Below, piece after piece: positions 36,401 through 48,400 of a stretch of 64,000 nt of DNA. The translations under genes were made by a program, and so were the position numbers. The stretch is from Antedon mediterranea (taxonomy: Eukaryota; Echinodermata; Crinoidea; Comatulida; Antedonidae): positions 18,326,922-18,390,921 of the forward strand of contig NC_092678.1 in NCBI RefSeq assembly GCF_964355755.1, given 5' to 3'. How positions within the stretch are numbered: position 1 is the stretch's first letter; each line of letters begins with the position of its first letter. The notes under the pieces were generated by a model. The model was not told the DNA's origin, made no database searches, and worked only from the letters and a program-made list of their open reading frames with translations.

Positions 36401-39400
36401 GCATTGACAAACAAAAGGTATTACATAATAATAACTCATGTCAATCAGATAGACAAGATAGAACTCAATTCCTAAATGATTTAAATGATACATTAAGTCC
36501 ATTGGGTTTGAGAGTTCCAAGTTGAAAAATATACACGTCATTTAGACTAGAATTCTTATAGATTAAATATGTATGATTGAGATAAATGTAATATGATAAT
36601 TCTCTGCTAATTACTAGCCACCATAGTTTACGCATTTCCTGCCTTATCCACTTACATATTTTATAATTCAAATACATTTACAGGCAATGTAAATTATTAT
36701 GTCATCATCATCAGAAGCAATTTCCTTGACTGCTTTGAATATGTAAATTTGTTCTTGTTTTCCTCTTTATGATCTATAAATTTAAATATTACATATGTTC
36801 TATAATCTTAAAAAATAACACTATGTGATCCACCACTATAGGTTGGACTACCAATTATACTAAAATACAGGGCCTAAAAATGGTAAAAATAAGTGTTTTT
36901 TTGTTCTATCAAAATTTAAGAGGCATCTTTTTTTATCCACCTATTCAATGATTGATCATCCCAATTTGAGCATTACATTTTACTTCATTTCCTTAAGATA
37001 TTGCATGTGTTTTTGTTCACAAAACAGGAGGTTGAAATGCTTATCCTTGAGAATGAGAGTCTTCAGAGGAAGTTACAGAGCCAAGAGGAAGACTTCCGTC
37101 TGCAGAATTCTACCCTCATGCAAGAGCTCTCTAAGGTAGCCATCTATATCAGTATTTCTCCCATTAAGGACACAAAATGCTTAAAGATGTATTCTCCTCC
37201 AAAAAAACAAGAAAAATGAAGATTAATTAGATCAGACTTTGAATATGTTATTTTGTAGTTTAATAAAGTTAATCACTTCCGTAGAAAAAAAAATAATGTT
37301 TTTACTTATAACGTGACAAAATAAATGGTTAAATGTTACCAAAAACCATTGGCTGGCAACCAATTTGACCATTTTATGCTTTAAATTACAGTTTTTTTCT
37401 ATCCAATTTTTGGTCAAAGTGGATAATTATTATGTGACATTAAAATGACATATTCAACAAAAAAATTAAAAAAAATAAAAATGTTTAGGGGACAATACAT
37501 CTTTAAAGAACCTAGTACATCTTTCAAGATGAGTAGAGACTTACCCCAGTGTGCTAGCTCACACAGCCACTTTCGCGGAGAAACGAGAAAGCACTAGAAT
37601 TGGCAGCACTGACATGGTGTGAGGGAAGAAGCATGTAGTTGAAAAGTGTAACATGAGCAAGGATCCTGGAAAGGCACTATATAAATAAAAAATGATTGCC
37701 TGTGAAACGAACAAGGTCCAATAAGATAAGATAATATTTATTGGTCCATCATAAAATATGTTGGAAATTTATTTTCCAAATGGTGTACACTATACAAAAG
37801 TACATATACAAATATCAATATATAAAAAGAAGATATGTACTTAAAAATAGGTAAACTGGATTATTATTCATTAATAATAATAATACAGTTTGTTTTAACA
37901 CTAAATTAATGGTAAACCCCTATTCAGTGGACACACTTGTTATTCAGGCACTTTGTTGGGTCCCAATGTACTCTTAATATAACTTGGTATAAACCTATCA
38001 CAGATAAAAGATAATTATATATTGTTAAGCTCTGTCTACACTACCAAAGTGTATGTTACAAAAAAATGTGATGTGCTTAAATATGGTAGTAATATGCCCA
38101 AATATGGTAGTGATATGACATCATCAATAACATATGGGCACATCACTTTTTTTTGTCAAATAAAGTTTGATAGTGTAGACATTACTGGACATTTTTTTGT
38201 AGTTGTGTACAAGTAATGAAGAATTAGAAAAAGAGGTCGAAGACCTGAAGAAGGGCAAAGAGTCATCACAGAGCAGTCAAAGTGAAGTAGATGAATTAAG
38301 AAGACTGCAAGCAGTGAATGCTGCATTGCAGAAGAACCTCACAGGTATAAAATAGAGATTTTATCATTTTCATTGTATGTCAATTCACTATACTGCTATT
38401 AGAAACTGCTTTTAGAGACTCACTGTAGGTTTTATTCAGTTTCCGGTCTCTAGCAATGACGATGTCACGACAGAGGGCTAGCAATGCTTCTGTTGATGTT
38501 ATGGCACCAGGGCCAGCTGTTTTTATCAGGATTTACCTGCAACCAATCTTAGTTAAGGAACCCTAATGTTCCTTATAGGATTTACCTGCAACCAATCCTA
38601 GTTAAGGAACCCTAATGTTCCTTATAGGATTTACCTGCAACCAATCCTAGTTAAGGGACCCTAATGTTCCTTATAGGATTTACCTGCAACCAATCCTAGT
38701 TAAGGGACCCTAATGTTCCTTATAGGATTTACCTGCAACCAATCCTAGTTAAGGGACCCTAATGTTCCTTATAGGATTTACCTGCAACCAATCCTAGTTA
38801 AGGGACCCTAATGTTCCTTATAGGATTTACCTGCAACCAATCCTAGTTAAGGGACCCTAATGTTCCTTATAGGATTTACCTGCAACCAATCCTAGTTAAG
38901 GGACCCTAATGTTCCTTATAGGATTTACCTGCAACCAATCCTAGTTAAGGAACCCTAATGTTCCTTATAGGATTTACCTGCACCCAATCCTATTTAAGGG
39001 ATCTTAATATTCCTTATAGGATTTACCTGCAACCAATCCTAGTTAAGGGACCCTAATGTTCCTTATAGGATTTACCTGCACCCAATCCTATTTAAGGGAC
39101 CCTAATGTTCCTTATAGGATTTACCTGCAACCAATCCTAGTTAAGGAACCCTAATGTTCCTTATAGGATTTACCTGCAACCAATCCTAGTTAAGGAACCC
39201 TAATATTCCTTATAGGATTTACCTGCAACCAATCCTAGTTAAGGAACCCTAATCTTCCTTATAGGATTTACCTGCAACCAATCTTAGTATATTGCTACAT
39301 TTTAGCTGCAAAAGACACCAAGGACCAAAAATAAATGCTAAATTATGGGAACAATTATTTAAAAAAATCTCCTATTACTAATCACCTTTAAACTGTATTT

Positions 39401-39472
39401 TACTCATTGTAATTATACAGGTACTGTTGAAAAATATGAAGAAGAAATAGTGACTCTGAAACAAAGTACAAT
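33449..39472 (+). CDS. GRIPAP1: GRIPAP1 exons 1-7 (residues 1-166)
   Basis: Exons: 33449-33490, 34543-34609, 35477-35538, 36153-36179, 37028-37135, 38203-38344, 39421-39472. Exon 4 is a 27-nt microexon encoding IISKSKKAK. Exon 5 carries the most conserved N-terminal block ([18 protein letters not shown]). Exon 6 starts only ~20 bases after the end of a family A MITE, so that transposon now sits at the branch-point distance of this intron. Confidence 0.94.
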
Positions 39473-42400
39473 GTAAGTGTAGTGCAATGTGTTATCAAGC
39501 TTTCGTATCGAGACGGTAAAAAAAGATTAAAATGCGTATGCGTACAAGCCCAGTACACTTTGTTGTGAGGTGGTTTCCCGAATGATCGTAAAATCAAAAT
39601 GGTACTAGGTATGACCAACGAGCATTCTTGTCACCAACTAGCCATCCATTCATAGAAGTAGCCTATCTGTACGGCGATCATAGAATGTGACCCGAGACAT
39701 GACTAACCACGACTTTTAGTTGATAGAAGATTGAAAAAAATAAATTGTTAAGAAGAGTTGTACTGTATGTGGATGTTGAATGAAATTATGTCAATAATGT
39801 TTATATAGGCCTACTGTTCATTATTCATTCATTAAGCATGTGCGTATACAACGTCTGCGGCTTAGAATGAAGCTTGTGCAAAACTCATTTAGTAACAAGA
39901 CGAAAGATACTTTATACAACCACCACACTTTTTCAATTTCCTCTCGTCTACCATCCAGATGCAAAAGTTCACTATTACCTTAACAGAGAGAGATATTACA
40001 AATACTATTCCTTTATCCGTATCCATGTATTTTACTGATGAACATAAACAATGTATTGCTTATTCTGAATCAGATCGCTAGGCCAAGCAAATCAGGAGCT
40101 TGAGAAGAAGTACTCTCTTCTTTTAGGGGACCGGCCTACTCCAACAGGCTCAGCTGATGGGTAAGTATTATTATTAGATAGAGCGCTTATAAGAAAACAT
40201 TAAACGTAAAGTCTAATTTTCTAAATATTTTGTGCATCTGTCAGTTCCGGACAGCTGCTCGGAGTGCTTATGTTGACAAAGTTGAGTTGTGTTTAGTCCT
40301 GTATCGACATAAGCGCACCTTTGGTCTGGAAACTTTTGTCTAGAGAATTTAAGCTTTACTTTTTACTAAATAATAGTACCTATTTTCGTTAGGGAACAAC
40401 CAGCAACTTTGGACAGTATAAAAGAACACGCACCAGTAGTAGAAGGTATATTTAGATCATATTATTTTCATATTATAAATAAATGCGTTTAAAAAAAAAT
40501 GTTTTTTAAATGCTTGAGAACATAAAAAAAAGACTATCTCTTGAGCCTTATGTATACATCTAACCACTTGCATAAACCACCTACATAAACTACCTGTATA
40601 AACTTGTAAAAACCACCTGTAAAAACAACATGAATAAACCACCTGTATAAACAACTTGCATAAGCCACCTGTAAACCACTTGCATAAGCCACCTGTAAAC
40701 CACTTGCATAAGCCACCTGTAAACCACTTGCATAAGCCACCTGTAAACCACTTGCATAAGCCACCTGTAAACCACTTGCATAAGCCACCTGTAAACCACT
40801 TGCATAAGCCACCTGTAAACCACTTGCATAAGCCACCTGTAAACCACTTACATAAGTCACCTGTAAACCAATTGCATAAACCACCTGTATAAACAACTTC
40901 CATAAACCACCTGCATAAACCACCTGTATAAACAACTTGCATAAGCCACCTGTAAACCACTTGCATACCACTTGCATAAGCCACCTGTAAACCACTTGCA
41001 TAAGCCACCTATAAACCACCTGCATAAACCACTTGCATAAACCACATGCATAAGACACCTGCATAAACCACCTGTATAAATTACCTGCATAAGACACCTG
41101 CATAAACCACCTGTATAAATTACCTGCATAAGACACCTGCATAAACCACCTGTAAAACCCTCTTTTTTTGGTAGAACTTCATAAACTGATTGAAGCAGAA
41201 CTTAGTGCTTTTATAGAAGATTTGAAATTATCATCAGTCACAGAGGATTTCTCAGATGACATCATTCCAAAAGGTATGGTATTTTTGCTGATTTTTTTGC
41301 AAATTTCTTAAATAAATAATAGTAAACGTTCCAATGAAAGTTCATACATGCTCGTAAAAAATATAAAATGTTTTTAAACAAATGTGCAGCACAAAATTCA
41401 ACATACCTTGAATTTTTGAAAAAAAGATTCCTATCAGTGTTATGAAGATTGGTGACCTATGACCTGATGAAGAAGTCAGAAGATTCCACTTTACAAGGAT
41501 GGTAATTCCAGTCTTTGGTCACAGTTCAGAGAAGGTTTCTTGTAAACAGCCTCTCGTTCCTAATCTCTATCTTCTCTGTCCGAAATTTTCTTATTGACCT
41601 AATCAATAGTGTGTCCGGTAGTAGTGGAAAAACGTTTTGCAACCGTCAAAAGTTTGTGGCTGGGGGCTAAAGATTGCTGTTCCTTCAGTCTATCACCGAG
41701 GAGTTGACGGCCTGTGTGTCCTAGGTAAATGTTTTAAATTGTATGTAAATATTTTTGTTCATTTTCAGATCCTTTGACTTTACTTAAGGAACACTGCCAG
41801 ACCATCAAGACAAGGATCTCTACCGTCATATTCACTAATCTTGAATCATTATTTGAATTTGATCATCATCTTCATGATTCAATTGGTTTGTTCATTTATT
41901 TTTTATTTATTTATTTATTCTTTTCAGTGAAAAATAAAAAGAAGAAATCGGGGGTGGGTTCAAGGGCCTTTTAGACAATGATCAACAGCAGACGTACTTA
42001 ATATTCTAAACTTTTAATCCACTTTAAATCTACCCTAAAGTATTGAAAATTCATAATGTATTACCCTTCCATATTTATTCTATTTATAGATACATCTCGG
42101 AATAGAAGTGGATCAGTATTGGATAATAATCCAGTAGGTGTATATTTTATTAGTATACAAATTTGATATACCGTACCACCCAATTCGTCTTTAAGCTAGG
42201 CCAAAGCGAATGCATAACATGGACTTGGTTGAAGTAGGCCTAGCTAGGCTAAGCCAAAGCGAATGCATAACATGGACTTGGTTGAAGTAGGCCTAGCTAG
42301 GCTAGGCCGAAGCGAATGCATAACATGGACTTGGTTGGCGTAGGCCTAGCTAGTCGCACAGTTTTTGTCTATTTTCTAATAATAGGAAGCTTTCACAGGA

Positions 42401-45400
42401 GCATGCAAATGTTAACTTTAACGCTCACTTTGTAAACAAATCAATCTGCGCGTTACAAACAACTTTAGTTACATGAGAACCTTATTTCTGAAAAATGTAA
42501 CAAAATATATGTAACATACTGCTACATATATCTATTTTTTTATTAGGAGGCTTTGATACTAAAAGTAGAATCACTGAAAAAAACAGTTACAGGTGAGAAA
42601 AGTATTTGTTGTTTCATCAAAAGAATGTAAGGCATCATGTCAAAAATATTCTGCTGCAGTTACTGCAGTAACTACATTTCATTTACCTTTTACACTGTGT
42701 AATTAGCAACATTATATTTTTTAATCATTATGCACACTGTTTATTGCGGTGACTTCATTAATTTCTACCTTGAATCAAACTAAAATCAAACTTTATTGCA
42801 GGAAAAAAATTTACAGTAGGTACTGCAGTAACTGCAGTAGTATTTTTAACATGGTTTCTGAGAATTAAGACATTTTTAAAAATCTTTTGTGGTTAACCAC
42901 CACCTTTATTTGTTCAATGTTTCATAAACTCCACTCCCAAAGACTTAATAATAAGTCTTTGTTTATATAGAGCATCTTGTGTATATGCTTGTCTTGTGAA
43001 TGGGATTGCCACCTTTGAGAAGGATAGTGAATGAATTCACTTGTGGTAATTCTTGGAAATTTGCCTAAAATGAGAATAAAAAAAATATACTATAGACCTA
43101 TGAATTTAAATTATTTATAAGTTTTATTTAATGTTTTATTTTTCAGAATCACAACTTAAATTAGACACAGAATCAGAAGAAAATAGGCTACTTAAAGAAC
43201 AACTTCAACAACTACAGGTAAAAATTATTATTTAAATTTGTTATTTATTTTTATCTTCTTTATGCATGCTAGGCCCACCTAAGATTTTAACTTGTTGCAA
43301 ATCAGCCATCATGGTGGTTTGAAGCCCTGCACCGTTTTTAGCCACTGACCTATATGCCTGTCCCTTGTAAGCCTGACAGTACCATATACTGTACTGTAAA
43401 ACAATAATATTTTATATTGAACATTTGTTGTTGTCGTTGTGGACTGGCACTGGTTGGTGGCAACACTCGACATGAAGAGACCCTTAAGGGAGTAGAAAGT
43501 TGTGCTATGTGTTGTCCACACCTGCTGCGCAATTCAGCCAAGTAAGCAGGTTGTTCCCCCATTTACATTTACATAACATTTTGAAAATAAGATATGTTTT
43601 TTTTATATAGGATTCACACAAGTCAGAAACAACTAACAAATCAGATGAACTGAATAAGGTTTGTGAAACGATGTTTTAAACTCATTTAATGTTCTGCTTT
43701 TGTGAAGTTAATGAAAAATAGTGGAACCCACCTCTCAAAAGGTGTATTTTAGGCAAGCCTACTTGTTGTGACAACAAAATATGATGTCTCCATACATATC
43801 ACTGTCATATTTAAGCATATCACTACCGTTTTTGTGCACATGACACTTTTTTTGTCAAACTAGTTTGATAGTGTAGACAGAACTTAAAACTGGCAGCAAA
43901 ATGTACATTAGCTTGTGTGCAAGTAGTGAAGTGTTTAATCTTGCTGTTCTGTTTCATGTCAAATGTTAAGTTTATATGGTTTGTGGTGTTAGTAATATAG
44001 ATTTTTAATTTATCAATTACAAAATCTTAACAAGTATACGTTTGCAATTTTGTTTAGCTTTCTGAGAAGGTCAAGAAAAAACAAGAAAGGTAAGTTAAGG
44101 ATACAATATGCATTTAGAAACATGAATACATTTTCATAAATTTCATATTCAGCCAGCTACTCAACAAAAACACCCCATATAACTTCTCAATTAATAACTA
44201 TCCCTTTTTTATGGGAGGGGTTAGTTGTTCAGGAGTTAGTTGCCCTTGTGTTACATATTCTACATGGGACAAGCTATGCAGGTTTCTGCTTACCGTACCA
44301 CTCGTCTGTGTAAATTGGCCTAAAGTTGTTAATATTATGATCTTCCAGTCCAGTTCTTTACATTGTATTAAAAGAATAAAACAATTTTATAAACATGCAT
44401 ACATTGAAAATATATGTATATTACGCTCCTCTACTTTCTGCTATATACATATATAGTATGTTGTTTTGTAGAGCACTCTTCAGTTCGAAACGGTGCATTT
44501 TTGTTGTGAATACTATTAGCATTTTGCAAAGCACGCTTGTTAAGCTTGTGCACTCTTTGTGTTCATAATCAGTGTACCATGTCCCACATACCTGGCTCAG
44601 CCTATATATTGTGCCAGTTCTGCAGTAAATGTCATTTCGAAACCTGAGCTGCACTGACGAGATCTAATAAGATTGAAACAGTACTGTCTGCAGATTGGAG
44701 ATGATAATAATTGTAGTTGATAATACAATAACCCCAAGTTTATTTTTACAGTATCATTCAACTTCAGAATGAAAGAGAAGATTTGTATAATGACATGAAG
44801 TAAGTATTCCTGCACACTACACTGCCGTCTATGGCCAGACCATTTGTGATGTGGTATCAGAGCCAGTTCACTGAATCACAGTAATAGCCTAGTCTAGTTT
44901 TCCAAAAAAGTGTAATGTCAAAACTTAGTAATCTAAAATCTCTAATCAGTCTGGACCATGTAAGGATGACTAAAATGAATGGATGACTAGTTGGGAACAT
45001 TACAGCTTGTTGGTCATACCCAGTTCCAGTATGATACCAAGGTTAAAGGCCTGTCATATGTCAGATTTTTTTCTAATGACAAATTTCAACTCTACTCCCA
45101 AAGACTTTGTTTATGTAGAGCATCTTGTGTATATATTTGTCTTGTGAACAGGATTGCCCCCTTTAAGGGCCTGTTCAGACCTACGGAGTTATTCTTTCGT
45201 ATTGTACGCGGCGTACAAGTCGATAGGTCTGAACCAGGAAAAGATTAGTGGAAGCCACCTTGTACGACACTGATATTTCGTACGCTACGAAAGCTCAAGG
45301 TATGAGTTCAGTGGACGTCGCTTACAATACGAAAGTCACGCATCGATGAATATGACCTAGGTTAGATATCTAGCCAATCAAATTACAATATTCGCCACAT

Positions 45401-48400
45401 CACATCGTGACATGTGCTCCTCATCGTATAGCCAAGCTGATCCATTTGTTGTGATCGGTGAACGTGCGAAAAAATCATACCTTTTGTTGTTACACTATAC
45501 AGTATTATTATTATTAATATTATATTAATTAATTTAAAATGTCATCGAAGCGTGCGCATTGACGAGAACCGAAGTAAAATACCTTATTTCATTGTGGGGA
45601 AGCCCTGAGTTCAGAGATCGGTTGGAAGTGAAAAACTGGCATAAAAGCACCGGCAACAAGATGTCTGTGTTCAACGAGATGGCGGACACGTTTGCAGATG
45701 GGCCATCCTCATAAAGAAGGATTTAATATCCAAACAAAATTGAAGGGGTCGTCGTATAAAGCGGCGAAAGACCGAGTAAATAAATCTGGAGCCGGTGCAA
45801 GTACGGGATTTGAACATTTTTCTGCCATAAATGATATTTTAGTTCATAGACCAAATATAAACCCAAACCCTAAAACGATCGGCTGGTTGGTATGCCTGAC
45901 AACCAATCGATAATGCCGAGCCCAAGTGTTCGGTCTAGGCCTGTAACTCCTAAACCAAAAAAAAAAACCAACCAGTACTACTATTAATAACAACGAAGGT
46001 AGGTCTATGCGTGCGTTAGAGTTTGGTTAATCACCAGCGAGTGACATCATATCCGTTTGTAACGCAACATCGTTGCAATGAATCTGAACACTTTGCTCTT
46101 ACGACGCTCATTAAAATATGACCTTGGCTGTGATACGAAAGCATAACTCCGTAGGTCTGAACATACCCTAAGAAGGATCGTGAATGAATTTGCTTATGGC
46201 TATTCCTGGCAATTTGCCTAAATATAAAAACAAAAAAAAGTTTGCAAAAATACCTCACAATACTCGATCAACCACATCAATTTATTTTCACATTACAGAA
46301 AAAAGTTAGATGATTTACAGGAATCAAAAGATAAAGAGGTTACAGTAAGTTGAACAATGTATCTTATTTATGATGGCTGTAGAAAAATACGGTCTGTTAC
46401 CATTTCTTGAAACTTTCCACTGTTTGTGGTGGTTCTTGCCTGCAGATCCCTGTGTCAACTTGTGTGGTTAGTTCAACAAAAGTTCAGTGTGAATGATGCT
46501 TGGTTCCCACTAGAACGCAACACAAGGTATTAAGTGATTTTACCAATAACATGTGATTATTTGAACTGTTACTTGTCTAATTGATTGCATTGCGCTTACA
46601 TCCTTGCGTTGCTTCCTAGTGGGAACCAAGCTTTAGGTTTTATTCAAAAAAGCATATTCATGTGTGATGATTTATCACATATTAGTTACCGATCGTTTTC
46701 ACAACCTGCCGTGCTAGCAGCCTTACACGCTCATAAGTTTTTGACTCAACAGCAGCATGGAAAGCAAAAAGTCCCTATAATTGTTGAACGCAATTGCTGT
46801 CATTTAATTAATAATTAATTTTTTAGGAATTGAATGAACAGAAAAATAGAATACAAATTCAACTAGCCAAGTCAGATAAGGTAAATAAATTTAAATTTTG
46901 TTGATAATATTTGTCTTCATTTGCTAATTCATAAATCAAGGATTTTTCCAGTTTTTCTATTTCTCATTATTGATATTATTGTTTATTACTTATCATTTTT
47001 TGTTAGACATTGACTGCATACCAAGAAAAAATACAAGTTTTAGAAAACAGTATAGCAACATTAAATGATCAGGTATTGTGAATGGTTGTTAATTTACAGA
47101 ATGTAAGTAATGAAAATATGAGACATAAAGCCATGGCTGCCAAATGAGAAAAAAATTGGTTACAGAATAACGCTACTTTCACACAGCAACGTCTAATCAG
47201 TTTAGTGAAAGGGAACTTGTATGAATGTAGCCGAACCTTTACAATAGATTTGGTTTTCTAAGTAAATCAGTTTATGCTGCACCTTGCAGACAGAATAGCC
47301 TTTCCACTTGTCAAATCCCAGTTTGCCAAATCTAGCTTGCCTAAAACACTGATTGAGTGACTTTTCTTGTCCAGGAATGATCACCTCAGAATGAGTATTA
47401 TCCCAGAGACATGGATCAGTAAATGTACAAATATCAATGTCATGTTTCTCTCTCTCAATACCGGTTGGTATAACATATCTGGTTTTCCAGAAATGACAAA
47501 ATCGCTTTTGGGGGAGTTTCTGGTTTTTTGAGAATCCGGTATTGAGAAACTCAACTGTATATATATAGTATTACTATTTGTGAGGGCGTGTGGCGCAGTG
47601 TGTTGGACGTTGGACTACTGATCGTGAGACCAAGGTTCGAATCCAACTCTCGTCGCATTGCTTGTATCTATAGGCAAGATACTTTACTTACGTTTGCCTC
47701 TCTCCACCCAGGTGTATAAATGGGTACCCGGTTAGATCAAGACACAACTTTGCACTGATTACTAGCTGCATTATGGAAGTATGTTTCCATACGTGTTTGA
47801 TCCAAAAAAATGACTGGGGTAATAATGTTCAGCGCTTAGAGGTTTCATTACATTAGGCGCTTTATAAATCCAGGATATTATTATTTGCATGAGAAATTAA
47901 TTCATAGAATAAAAAGTTAATTACTGTAAAATGCTAATAATAGATTTGTGCTAACAATTACAAATACAAGTATTCTCTTAAATAGATCTTACCTTAAAAT
48001 TAAACCATAAAAAAACTGTGCTCCTACTAAAAACTTTGCTTTCATTTATAATATTTATTATATATTCTACCACATAAATTTGCATAACTGCTTATCATAT
48101 TTTAACACCTGTGCACATTTGCATATTATGCTAATTAGGTAGTAGCACAAGGCTCCATCAACGTCGGTAAGATGGAGCAGATACAGACTGATAACAGCCG
48201 TCTTACAGCAGAGCTACAAGCCAGTCAACAGGTACTCATGTTATATGCTAATTTATGCAAATTCTGTTTAAAATATTCTATTATAATATCTGCATATTTA
48301 AATGTAATAAAATGTTTCAATAGTATGACATTAGTCGTTGCATGATGCTTATAACATCACTTATGTTTTATACACCAACTATTATAACTAGTGCATGGCA

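Larger units (their letters stand above)
44976..46238 (+). mobile_element. SINE family C copy 2, split by a Harbinger-like element
   Basis: The SINE runs 44976-45166 and resumes at 46169-46238 (AGAAGGATCGTGAATGAATT to an A-rich tail). The join matches the uninterrupted copy at 43011 (CCACCTTTGAGAAGGATAGT). TAA is present on both sides of the inserted element. Confidence 0.75.

Noticed and set aside
38528-39290. Regular direct repeats as a CRISPR array
   Set aside because: Units are head to tail with no unique spacers, in an animal intron.
40457-41142. Open frames up to 202 codons with GGLCKWFT / YRWLMQVV repeats
   Set aside because: Translation of the 24-bp minisatellite; no non-repetitive part and open in several frames.
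47582-47660. tRNA gene
   Set aside because: A and B boxes are present, but the acceptor and anticodon stems do not pair and the unit continues into a SINE body with a second copy at 61837.
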